Shown here piece by piece: positions 47,710 through 58,950 of a stretch of 64,000 bases of DNA; position 1 is the stretch's first letter; each line of letters starts with the position of its first letter. A model generated the notes under the pieces. That model was not told where the DNA came from. It did no database searches and saw only the letters and a program-made list of their open reading frames with translations. The stretch comes from Trichaptum fuscoviolaceum (taxonomy: Eukaryota > Basidiomycota > Agaricomycetes > Hymenochaetales > Trichaptaceae), in the NCBI GenBank assembly GCA_910574455.1, contig CAJSYZ010000003.1, positions 2,480,001 to 2,544,000 on the forward strand. The letters are read 5' to 3'. Both the position numbers and the translations under genes were made by a program.

Positions 47710-50248
47710 TCAGCTACTACCGAGGGTATTTTCAATGATAAAGCGAACCCAATCGAACAGTCCGAGCGAAGTATCTTCGCGATTTCTGTATGTTAGGAGT
47801 TTCGGTGAGGGCGTTGATGTGGAATCGAATTGCACAGTTTTCATGCGTAGGAGCTGATACGCATGGCAGTCGACTGCGAGATCGTCAGTACACTTAACTC
47901 GGAAGTTCCTAAAATTGTGGAAGATGTCATTAATGTGCGGAGGCAATAAACTTAATCTCGCAAGCTTCGAAGCGAAACACTCACAGGACAGAGCCTTCCC
48001 AGCGGCCGACCGCTCTGCTCATCATATCGTCAACAAACCATGTCCCACTAATGGACTGACACACTTCCACTCCAATCTCACAGATGCGACCTAGCATGCT
48101 TCGCTCAATCTCGTCCACAAGTAATTGCGAAAGGTGTGGCATGGAAACGACCTGTATAGTGGCTTGTGGAAGATGGACCATGAGAGTTGAGGGCGATGAA
48201 AAAGTGAATCGTATGGAGTGTCTAGACGCATTACTTCCATTGACAAGTAGTGTTGCAGAGAAAGGCGATAGCACCTACTTTGAATCAATCCGTAGAACGG
48301 CCTCGCCTCCTATCCTCCCACTGCCTTCCAAAAGGTTTCGCAAGACTTCTTTTCCAGTTTCGCCCACACTATCAATCCTAAGAGACGCTTTTACGCCGGC
48401 ATCAGCTAAGTGTCTTATTGCCTTGTCAAGTTCTGCCTTCATGCGACCCAAGAAAGCATAGTACTGCAGAAGGTTGATTATAGGATGTAATATATCAGGA
48501 GCCGCCTGCCGCGTGGATGCGGCGCTGATAGGCGCTGACGAGGGGCCCAGTCGCTGAGCTTTTGCATACGCATGCTGTCGAAGGAGAAGGACGGGAAGTG
48601 AAGATGCGATGAGATCGCAGAGGGCTATGCTAGAAGTATCAGATGTCGTGCCTGAGAGGTTGTTTGAAGCTTCAACTAAATCTTCATCCATCTAACAATA
48701 ACCGTCTAAAAGTCAATGCTGCAGGGACCTAAGCATCTCTAAACATCAGTGCTTACCATCTCAAAACGCAATTCCATGCCTTGCGCCGCGTCAATGACAA
48801 TGAGGCGTTCAGACACTCTGGCAGATGCCGTAGGCAAATTTCCAGCTTCTTTGATGAGTTCGTCAAATATCTCTTGTTCTACAACTTCTTTCTGTGCTCC
48901 GCGAATAGCACCCTCGGGAGTACTATCAGTATACCTGTTGATTCGGCCGTGACATGTTGAGACGGAACCTTCCGGTAATTTCCTTGATAAACTGACGCGC
49001 AGACGCGTTCGATCGCGATGCGGAAAGACTAACGAAGGCTCGCCGGCGGGAGAAGCTTTCGCATAAAATGCCATATGCGCAATGGCTTTCCGTCGGAAGA
49101 ACGGGGGAGCTAATCAAGTAAACGTATAAGAAAAATCATGCTGGGGGGCCGGCCGAAATCCAGCCGAAAAGTTGATATGACATACATTGCTCTAGCCCAT
49201 ATGACACGAAGAAGTCCTTGCTAGTCTTGTCCGCGCCTTTGCCTGTCGGTGCGCCCAGAGGAAGCGGCGCTGTGATTAAACCCCAGTTCGCACGTCGTAT
49301 GCGCAATGCATCTGCCCAGTAGCTCTCACCACGTGTAGAGCTTCGTTCGATACCTTCTGCGGCAACGCGTAGCACCTCTGATGCCTTTCGAAGTGCGTCG
49401 TCCTTACTACCGGTTTGAAGTTGTGCATTGAATGCCTGCACGGACAAAATGGGTGCTGGTGGGGAAACCAGGGATGCCGTTAAGATACCTGGCGGTAACG
49501 TAGGATGAGCCGGAGCAGCAGGTATGGCTGTCGGTTTCGCTGCTAACGTTGTCACATCCAGACCAGCGGGTGTTTGCGCTGATGCAGATAAGAGCACTGA
49601 CAGCAAGTCACGCGCTTGGGACATTTCACCCAAGGCAACACTGAGGGTAGAATTAGTCAGATATCACCCAGGTAGCTTGGCTGCCAGGTGCATAGTGATG
49701 AAACACATACGCACTGTAGGCGAGGCAAGATTTCACTGCGCATTTTGAAGAGCATTTCCGGAGTCATCAACTTTGCTTCCGGATCTACATCCTTGCTTTC
49801 TTGATTTGCATCCGTACTCTCATTTGAATTTGTTGTAGCTGAGCTAGAAGATGCTGTTTCTTCAGCTCCTATGCTTGTCGAGGTTACTTTTTGTGATCTA
49901 GCGTCCGAGGAGCGTTCAAAAAAATCTATGCCGCGTTCAGCAAAGATCCGTCTGAAGCGTTGGCCAAGCTTCGCATCCCACTCTTCTCGCCTAAGAAGCC
50001 AGGCGTTAGCTCACTCGTGTGGGCACTCAGGAGGGAAAACTCGACGCGAACGGTTCATAGATATTTTGTCCATCTGGTGTGATGTCCAAAAGTGTGAGAA
50101 AGGGCTGGCCATTATCATCTTTATAAGGACGCTCGAGCGACAGCCTGATCTTCCTCCATGCAGGTTCAGCATCCGCTGGCTCCGTAATTATATTTGCATG
50201 TGCGTCCGTGACCTGGTGTATGTGAGAACCTGGGCCTGTGGTGAGCAT
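47710..50248 (-). CDS. MED17: Mediator complex subunit 17
   Basis: Seven exons (50052-50248, 49715-49990, 49186-49640, 48757-49109, 48279-48691, 47985-48221, 47710-47908) give 709 aa. Family phrases are WRKIRLSLERPYKDDNGQPF, LLDITPDGQNIYEP, EEWDAKLGQRFRRIFAERGI, LHVALGEMSQARDLLSVLL, and SYWADALRIRRANWGLITAP. The middle carries an acidic/serine insertion of about 50 residues. The C-terminus, GLFDWVRFIIENTLGSS, is conserved in Med17/Srb4. It is a core head-module subunit linking activators to RNA polymerase II. The start at 50248 is the first ATG in frame; upstream frame is open but starts without ATG. Intron 1 uses donor GTTCGC. Confidence 0.88.
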
Positions 50249-50601
50249 CGTCGGAGATATGGGATGGCGATCTCGAGCTTGTGCAATGATGGTTGGCAGA
50301 TAGTGGACGTCGGTAGACAAGAAGACTGAATCAAGGTGTTGAATTGCGGTGCAGAGTGAGGAAGGTTTAGTAGATGTCTGTATGAGATGAGGGACAGGAC
50401 TGAAGGAGGAGCACAAGGACAAGCTACTCTAGGCGCGTTCATAGACCAGGGCTCTGGCGTCGTCACGGTCACGGTCTCGTAGCCTGTGACAATGACGTGA
50501 CTCGGGGTCGGACCGAAGAGGCTGGACCAAATGAGTGGGGGCCGGAGAGAATAAAAGTAAGTGCCCATCCACCTGAGCAATTTTGGGTTCTTTCTTCATC
50601 C
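50249..50601. promoter_or_regulatory. Divergent promoter region, MED17 and the Zn2Cys6 gene
   Basis: 350 bases between opposing ATGs. Contains the palindrome-like GTCGTCACGGTCACGG and ATGACGTGACTC, the latter carrying a TGACGTGA core that resembles a bZIP/CREB site. That assignment is a motif guess. Confidence 0.4.
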
Positions 50602-53600
50602 ATGGTCAAGTCAGAAGCCAGCGGCTCTGCTCAGCTCAACGCCCAGCACGCCGCCCAGGCGCTCTCTGCATCGGCAAAGCGCAAGAAGCTCGACGAGCTC
50701 GACACAAACGGCTCCTCGAAGAAGAAACCGCGCACTCGTGTTAGGTGTGTTGGTGCCATCATAGCGTCCGATGTCGACATGCATTTAACCATCCCTGTTC
50801 GCCAGCTATTCGTGCGGTGAATGCCATAGACGAAAGCAGAAGGTATATGCTCATCTCGCTTTATATAACACAGCTTGGTTGCTTAAAGCCTTTCGTAGTG
50901 CGATCGCCAAGTGCCCTGCTCTCACGTTCGTACACTCCGTGATATCGATGTGAGCCTTCATAACCGATACCTTCAACAGTGCATTGCTCGCAAAGTTCCT
51001 GAACTCTGCAAGGCCTACACGCCTGGAAAGTCGGACCAGGACATCCATGCACGCCTTACGAGGCTCGAGCAAATCATCGATGTTGCCCTTCCGCAATACT
51101 CGTCGAGTGGCAGCATCCCCGGATCGCCGTCGGTCGGACCCATGATGTCCTCGCGGCAGATGGAGTCTGGCTCTATGACGCCGGACGATGACGAGGGATC
51201 GCAGGCGGAGGAGGGGGACGTTGCCGCGGGCACGTTTGATGGGGGCGGGAAGTGGTACGGCAACAGCGTGTCCGGTAGCGTCGCACCTGCGACCATGCTG
51301 GAACAGGTGAGTCTCTGGTTGAGGTCGTGTTGTCAGCGGAGGCAGCGCTGAGTTGGCGGTTTGTCCCCAAAAAGCTAAATCATGTCGCTCCCAGTCACGA
51401 CTCGAGGCATCGCGAATCATCTCGCGGCGCATTTCCCCACTTCACATCCGGCGCGCATAGACCGAACGAAAACGGGCACTTGGCAGGTGACAATGACGCC
51501 GATAGCCCTATCCTGCAGAAGGCAGAGCCCACAGCAGCAGACCTTCTACAGAGTCTCATTCTTGACTGTGGGCTTTCCGAGACAGCCATGCAGGACCTCT
51601 TGGATGAGTTACCGCCACGACCACAAACCGATGACCTTATAGACCATTACTTCAAAACTTTGTAAGTGATTGGCACACAATCGAAAACATGTACATATAG
51701 TCAATGGTGATCTGTTTGCGCAGGAATTGGACAAGATACCCTATTTCTGAGCAGGACTTCAGAACATCCTACGCCGCTCTCTTCGTAAACGGCGTTGGCT
51801 CTAACGCGAATGATATACGCTTCCTACCTCTCCTCTTTGTGGTCTTGGCGATTGCTGCCCGCTTATCCCCCGAAGACATCGGTGGGGATGCGCAACAGCG
51901 TAAGATTCGCTCAATGCGCTTCTATTGGTCATGTGAGTCGTCTGCAGCTTAGTAGAAGGTTGACTTCACATTTAAATGCTTGGCCGTCTTCTTCTCAGCA
52001 CGTCGTGCGCTGCTTATCGCGGCAGCTATACAGCCTGATTCCTTGGAAATGGTGCTCACGCGATTACTGGTGCGCTTTAAGTGTATTTTACCTGCATGAA
52101 TGCGGACTAAGTTCGACTATAATTTGTCGCGGCGTTGCACTACAGAGCGCTCGGTATTTGACTTTTGACCGGCGCATTACCGAGTGTTGGAGTCAGCTTG
52201 GTGCAGCGGTCTGCACTGCGCAAGCATTGGGCTTGCATCGAGACCCAGCTGGGATGGTATGATTTTCTCAATTTCGTACTTTGTTCAGTACCCCGTATCT
52301 CATACCTGCATTCCCGCAGCGACTGGAACTCGCACAAGTGGAGTATAGAAGGCGTATCTGGTATGTGGCCAGCTTCGATTAAGTTCATCATTGTTCTAAT
52401 CTTCATTTCCGGCGTTTCACAGGGCATATCTATACCATGCGGATCGGTCATATTCAATGGTGCTAGGTCGACCCTATGCCATCCAAGATGAATACCATAC
52501 CACCCTTCCTCCGTTGAATATCGAAGACCTGTCGACACTTTCGCCGTCGAGTGTGCTTCCCCCTCTTTCCACGCCGACGCGCATGACCTTCGTTATCTTA
52601 AGACATGGCCTCGCTTACCTCATCGGCAAAATGGTGCACTACTTCCAGCGCGTGCGCATTCAAAATCACTATCACGAGGTCCTCGCACTGGACGATGACC
52701 TCCAAAAATTCATTGACGCGCTTCCACCACACTTTTCATTCACTCCAGACACCTCACTCGATAACTCAGAAGAGTTTTCATATATCCCAGTACACCGTTA
52801 TCTCCTCACCACGGAGATCCTTTTCGTTCGCATCAGCCTGCATAGACCTTACATCCTTCGACGACTGGATTCTGACCGATATTATCGGTCAAGGAGAGCA
52901 TGCTTCGATGCTGCACTCAAAGACTTTGAAGTTCGACAGGCATATCGTAGTAAACAGCCGAAGGAGGCCATGCGTACTGTCAGCAACGCGTACCGCGAGT
53001 TCCAAACAGCCATGGTCAGTGGAATATACCTTGTCCTGGACCCGAACGGTAAGGATGCCCAAGCCATGCACGCAATATTGGATACATTCCTCCGAGACCA
53101 TGAAGGCGTTGGAGATCTCGACGACACTACTCGCCGCGAGCTCAAAATTGTGCAGTTCCTGAAGAGCAAGGCTTTGCAAGCGGAGACGACAAACAAAAAT
53201 GGCCCTAAGGTTGCGGTGGATGCCTCGCCAACATCGTCGGTGGACAACTTGGATGCTGCGAGTGCTAATATATTGTTGAGTCTTCAACGATCTCAAAATG
53301 CGCACCTTCATCACCAACGATCAGCAAGCGAGGGTACGTCTCCCGGAGGACCAATGCACGGCCCGTACCCGACCTTGGCCTCGTCAAACAATATGCAATC
53401 ACTCTCGACATCGAGCACACCTGCACCGTTCATTGGACCTATGCCTGCATTCGCACGACTACCCCATCACAAAGATCCAGCGCGGCATTCGCCCTCGGGC
53501 ACAGGCTCCCCACGGAGTGCAGACGAGGACATGGCTGCACAAAATATGCTGGACCATTGGTGCAACGCTGTTACGAACCCTCCGCCCCTCTTACTCGACG

Positions 53601-53797
53601 GGTTCGGAAACGGAAATTCTCTTTCAAGTGGGCAGTGGGGAACTTTCAGCACTGGCGTGGGTGACATGTCAAGTTGGCTCAACACACCTTACTTGCTAGG
53701 TAATGACGCTGCTTTGACAAATGGTGTAGAGGGCGCAGATTATAGTTATTGGGAAAGTTTGGTTAACACTATACGCAGCAATGGGCCCGCGCAATGA
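50602..53797 (+). CDS. Zn(II)2Cys6 transcription factor with fungal-specific TF domain
   Basis: Ten exons (50602-50744, 50806-50842, 50899-50925, 50980-51306, 51375-51661, 51724-51932, 51999-52069, 52146-52256, 52320-52360, 52423-53797) give 875 aa. A basic N-terminus (KRKKLDELD, SSKKKPRTRV) leads into the binuclear zinc cluster with Cys51, 54, 61, 67, 70 and 79, spaced 2-6-5-2-8 and split over three small exons. A short coiled region (DIHARLTRLEQIIDVALP) may dimerise. The middle-homology domain has ARYLTFDRRITECWSQLG, ALGLHRDPAGM, RRRIWAYLYHADRSYSMVLG, and RPYAIQDEYHTTLP. The C-terminal 250 residues are serine/proline-rich and likely activate transcription. Target genes cannot be told. Confidence 0.92.
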
Positions 53798-54071
53798 ATT
53801 CATTGTTGCTGGTTTCCGTCGAGCGTTATTATATATTATTCGTTTCTGTTTCATTCAACTGACGTGTTTGTTTTCAACTACTTGTTACAACTATCTTGAT
53901 CATCTCCTGTATGTAATAGTATAGCTCCATTGTGTCTGTTATGAGTACGCTTGTTATGAGTATGCTAAACGCGTCTGCGCAGGCCTGTATGGAATTACTT
54001 TACGAATATTAGTATTGTTTAGTAGACAGAATACAATGAATCCCACAAGTGCAAAGAAACAAAAAATCGTT
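53798..54071. other. Convergent intergenic region
   Basis: 3' ends of the Zn2Cys6 gene and the small minus-strand gene. Contains a short tandem of TTGTTATGAGTAYGCT (about 53937-53966). No gene. Confidence 0.35.
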
Positions 54072-54648
54072 TCACGACTTTGGTGCCCACAAATCATAGA
54101 GTTCCTTATCCGCAGGGTTAAAGCAAGTAATTAGAGTGGGATCTGATCGTATGACGAGGCGTTTTCGGGTGGGCGTGCCATATGCACTCGATGGGTTGGT
54201 ACGCAGAGGCAGTCGAACTGGACCAGACGAGATTGTAGATGTTGGCGATCCAAACAAAGATGAATCCCTCTGAAATGGGAAAGTTTAAGACCTATAATAA
54301 GATTTAGGATATAAAACAACTTACACGGTTGGCAGATTGGCGAATTGATGGCTCCGACCGCGAAGGGTCAAAAGCGGATGTGAAGCCTGTAAATTCACGA
54401 GATTAGAGGTTTGGTTTCATTGAGTAAATAAGATTGTTTGACATGCCTGTAGCTCTTGGTGAGTCTGCCATAGTAGTAGAAGGTGGTGGAAAGGAATTAG
54501 GAGAGATATCGGAGCCGGGACGCGACAACGCGCCAGCCTGAGTATTGTGACGTGTTGTGACTGAGCGTGGCGCCGCATAGTACATGAGCAGGGTCCGCGT
54601 TTGGTATATGCCTCCTCTGCACCACTCTTTGAGCTCTAACCTCTCCAT
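54072..54648 (-). CDS. Small serine/proline-rich protein of unknown function, conserved-looking C-terminus
   Basis: Three exons (54447-54648, 54325-54386, 54072-54269) give 153 aa if started at the first ATG. The first intron starts GCATGT (GC-AG type); the second has the regular donor GTAAGT. The middle is disordered (GSPTSTISSGPVRLPLRT). The end RLVIRSDPTLITCFNPADKE, then LYDLWAPKS, has the look of a conserved motif, but I do not recognise the family. The first ATG is only 15 bases from the start of VID27 on the other strand, so the true start may be the next in-frame ATG (first base 54585, 132 aa), or the two leaders overlap. Confidence 0.62.
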
Positions 54649-54663
54649 CAGATTGCTTTTATC

Positions 54664-57499
54664 ATGAATATCGTCAAAGGATGTAAGCTTGTCTAATAAG
54701 TTTTAATGAATTCAAGCCTTAATCGCCTCTGTAGTATTTGGGTTTGGGGCTTCACTCCGTGAGTGTTCGTTTTCCTATTGATGTTTCAGTGACGCTCAAT
54801 GCACGATATTCTATATACAGAGAGCTCAAATGCGCCTGAACTCGTCAAGATACAGACTGGTCAGCTATATCTTATGAGACCAGGCAATATTCGCAGCTCC
54901 CGAGAATGCATGTACGTGCAAATTTTGATAGTCATGGATCATACTGAACCCATAACCGCAGTTATAATGACGCAATGGCGACAGTCCGCAAAGCGCCTTC
55001 CGTAGAGCACAACTTCCAGCTCGTAATCACCCGTGTATTTGAGGAGGGCGAGGAAGATATACTAGAGGAGGAAGACGAAAGTCAGGCTTGTCATCTTTAT
55101 CGTAACACGCATTGTCTCTAACAAAGGAATTGCAGATGATGAGAAGGTCTTCCTTGTTGGAGAGGAGCTCGAATTTCGTACAGGTGAAACGGATGGGGAG
55201 CCTACGCTAATATGGCGAGACCTGGATGGAGATATCGATGAGACTTACGAGTTTGTTGTTGGGGAAGGAACGAACGTGCACACTGTTGAGCTATTTGCTC
55301 AATGCATGTATAGGGCAATGTACGAACGCAAGTACAAAACTAACTCAGATAATGCGTCGAATGTGGATCTACAAGAGTTTATCTGGAAGTATGTGCAAAA
55401 GTCTTTCATTTGAACTCAAAATTCATCGTTCGCTAGGAAACCCGAAAAGAAGCCTGCTAAGGCTACGAGAAAGCCCGCGACTTCAAGGTCACCTTCCTCG
55501 ACATCTCAGGATGATTCGGCTCTCTCTACTGCAATGCAGAAACTGAATGTCAAGGAGGCCGAGGCCGAGGCGCCAGCAGTAAAACCAGCTGGGAAAACTG
55601 AGCCTGAGCCTGAAGAAGTTGTGCCAAAATCGCCCTTCCCTTCGTTGATCACAAAGAAGGCAGAATTGTACCTATGGGATAGAGATGACGGCCATTTCCT
55701 GAAACAAGCTGATATATACGCTAGTGTTGCGAAACACAATGCCGGATATACTTTCTTGATCACGGCGATGACCTCGGAGGGTCAACAACTCTTAGCTCAC
55801 AAGCTTTCGTCCGACTTGAACGCGCGGTGGAGCACCAAGTTAGCAAGTCTCACTTGGAATTATACGAGCGTCGATGGCACCATCAGCAGTTGGTGCTTCA
55901 AGTTCGAGAATACTGAAGACTTCAAGGAGTTCCAGGAGGTCTATGGTGGCTGCATGTATGAAGCTCTTAACCAGTCAAGCTGGGAGAAAGCTAAGGTAAA
56001 GGGTTCATCTGAGAGAATTTCTCGAATTAATAACCTATACATGCGTAGGTCGATGAGCAGCAATATGTCCTTAGCTCATATAACGATGATGTTGAGATGG
56101 CTGAGGCCGAAGATGACGAGGATGACGAGGATCTTGTTGAAGGAGCACTAGGTGAGTGCTTCGAACTGTGAATTTGTCAATAAGCTGACCTGTTTTTCGC
56201 AGGTTTAGATGATGATGATGAAGGCTCCGAAGATGACGAGGATGAAGAGGTAGACGAGGCAGCCGAAACAGCAGGAGCGAAGGGTGAACGCAACTCTCAA
56301 CTCACTGTTGGTCATAAGCACAATAGGACTTTCGTCGTTAGGGGAGACAAGATCGGTGTTTTCAAGCACACAGAGGAAGGGAAGGTAGAATACGCGGCCA
56401 CTATCAAAGAACTAGGATTTAAGAAGATGAAATCATTCAGACCTAAAAAAGTATGCCTCATGAATCGTTCATGAGATTTGTAATTGAGAAGGGAATTTTT
56501 TCAGATGATGTTGCATGACCAAGACACGAGGATGGTACTGCTCAACCCAGACCAGCAAAATTCACTCTTTGCTTTGGACATTGAATACGGCAAGATCGTC
56601 GAAGAGTGGAAGGTGAGGGATGGTATCGATGTCCAGCATGTGGCACCAAAGACGAAGTTTTCACAAACAACTGGCGAACAAACTCTCGTCGGCACATCCG
56701 ATCGCGCACTCTTCCGTATCGACCCTCGCCTAGGTGGACGTGGCGGCGATGCCGTCGCAGATATTAAGGAATACAAGACTAAGAACGCTTTCTCTGGTGT
56801 TGTGACGACTGGGCAGGGCAAGCTTGCCGTGTCGAGTGAAAAAGGTGAGATTAGGCTGTTCGATACGGTCGGGAAGATCGCAAAGACTGCGCTGCCTGCG
56901 ATGGGTGATCCTATCATCGGTGTGGATGTCACGTCGGACGGACGCTGGATCGTGGCGACGTGCAAGTCTTACTTGCTCGTGATCGACACGCTCATCGGGA
57001 CGGGAAGGTACGCTGGGAGCCTGGGCTTCGATAGGGCGTTCCCTGCGGATGCGAAACCTATGCCCAAGCGTCTGCAGCTACGTGGAGAGCATGCTGCGTT
57101 TATGGAGCATGACATCTCCTTTAGCCCTGCGAAATTCAATATGGGCGAGGGACAGGAAGAGAACGCGATCGTCACGTCGACTGGTCGGTATGTCGTGGCA
57201 TGGGACTTTGGCAAGGTCAAGAAGGGCAAGCTGGATAGCTATGTCATCAAGAAGTACGAGGACGAGGTTGTGCAGGACAACTTCAGGTTCGGTGATGACA
57301 AGGAGATTGTGAGCTTCACTTTACTTCATAAGCTTTGGTCTGGTCACCAAGTTCTGATTCCTCTTTTTAGATTGTTGCACTCTCGAACAACGTGCTGGCG
57401 ATAAATAAGAAGAAACTGAAGAAGCTACCTCTTGGTACTCTCAGTACGCCCGCTCAGGATCGCCAGAGTACATCTGGAATTGTTAACAGTCCATTCTGA
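54664..57499 (+). CDS. VID27: Vid27-family protein
   Basis: Ten exons (54664-54682, 54735-54758, 54821-54911, 54962-55080, 55136-55388, 55437-55995, 56049-56151, 56203-56450, 56505-57308, 57371-57499) give 782 aa, the length of yeast Vid27. The N-terminal PH-like domain has GQLYLMRPGNIRSSRECIYN and HNFQLVITRVFEEGEEDILE. A second PH-like part has KAELYLWDRDDGHFLKQADI. After two acidic stretches comes the beta-propeller-like C-terminal domain: MLHDQDTRMVLLNPDQQNSL, TLVGTSDRALFRIDPRL, TSDGRWIVATCKSYLLVIDT, GRYVVAWDFGKVKKGK. Yeast Vid27 was linked to vacuolar import and degradation of FBPase; mechanism unknown. The three 5' exons are short and are the least certain part. Confidence 0.92.
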
Positions 57500-57896
57500 T
57501 CTGACATGTCTCCATCTACGAATCCTCAATAATGTCACGTTCCCCGCTCTATTGCCTTACTCGCTGACCCCTTAAGTAATGACCATTATACTCGTTCAGT
57601 ATGACGAGCTTTCATACTCCCATATTTGTGTGTGCTCTCCTCTTGTTTCCTTCTAGGGCGTCGAGATTGGCATTATACTTTGCCTTTGCAGTGTATTATG
57701 TGTGTATTATACCTCTTCAAGTTGCGGGAACCCTGTAGTTGTACTATGTGTCTCCAAAGACTTCCATCCTTTATGTAGTAGAATAAATTGAATTTATGGT
57801 TACTTGTAGTCGATGCCGGTGACGAGCTTTCGGTTCCTGTGCCAGTAGTAGCCGTTGTGGCGCCGACGCGTGAGTTCCTCGACTTGCCTGCGCACC
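57500..57896. other. Intergenic region with a small antisense frame
   Basis: VID27 3' flank, then the leader of the AP-1 sigma gene. A 32-codon frame on the minus strand (57800-57898) reads [20 protein letters not shown] and then RNRKLVTGIDYK; its ATG overlaps that of APS1. Not called as a gene. Confidence 0.35.
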
Positions 57897-58724
57897 ATGA
57901 TAAACTACATTCTCCTCGTATCTCGGCAAGGTATATAATGAGCTCAGAGGTTGTCTTCTAGTCAATACGCTGAAGCGCTATGTACAGGCAAGGTTCGGCT
58001 TGCAAAATGGTTCACGACGCTGCCTCCAAAGACGAAGGCCAAGATTGTCAAGGACGTAACACAGCTCGTCCTAGCCCGGCGCACGCGCATGTGCAACTTC
58101 CTTGAGTATAAAGGTGCGCTATGGCTCTTTAGCTCGTACATAGCACCTTGCAGGAAACCGATATCGATTGTTTGTGTTCTTAGATTCAAAGGTGGTATAC
58201 CGCCGATACGCTTCATTGTTCTTCGTGTGCGGCATCAGCCAAGGGGACAACGAGCTCATAACTCTGGAGATCATCCACCGTTATGTTGAAGTATTAGATC
58301 GATACTTTGGGAATGTATGTTCTTTCATGAAACCGTAGACAAATGTGTCTTCATAACTGACACTTTGCAGGTTTGCGAACTCGATTTGTGAGCCTGTTTG
58401 GTCCCCTTTCGCAACTCTTTCTGACTTATAGCGCAAAGAATTTTCAACTTTCAGAAGGCATATGCTGTGCGTACATCTCTATCTCGCGAACAGGAAATAG
58501 ATGTTCATAGTGTTCTTGATCAATTCAGATTCTTGATGAGCTGATCATTGCAGGAGAACTGCAGGAGTCTTCGAAGAAATCGGTCTTAAGAGTAGTACGT
58601 CCTTTCAACTATTGTGTTTCATGATGCCCTGTCTGATATATCTTAGGTTGCACAATCCGACGCAATCGAGGACCAGGAGAATACCGAGGATACACTTGCG
58701 CGGATAGGTTCGCGGGCCTTGTAG
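57897..58724 (+). CDS. APS1: Clathrin adaptor AP-1 complex small (sigma) subunit
   Basis: Seven exons (57897-57930, 57988-58113, 58184-58314, 58371-58387, 58439-58466, 58529-58594, 58647-58724) give 159 aa. The longin fold is complete: [80 protein letters not shown], and [20 protein letters not shown]. The opening [20 protein letters not shown] is that of AP-1 sigma rather than AP-2. It acts in clathrin-coated vesicles at the trans-Golgi and endosomes. Exons 4 and 5 are only 17 and 28 bases. The C-terminal tail [16 protein letters not shown] is short and acidic. Confidence 0.95.
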
Positions 58725-58950
58725 TTTTAGCACCGACATGTCACTATCACTAATTTCCATACTTTTATTCAACTCTGTTATACATCGTCTAGGAATGACA
58801 TAATTGCTACCAACCTATGAGGAATCTGGAGTAACGAGATGGAACCGCTTTTGAATATTATCTGTATATGATGATAGTTGCATGGTATGTATGTTGCGAA
58901 ATATATATATAAAAGGTCCAGCGTGAATAAGAGTCGAGACGAAAACGGTT

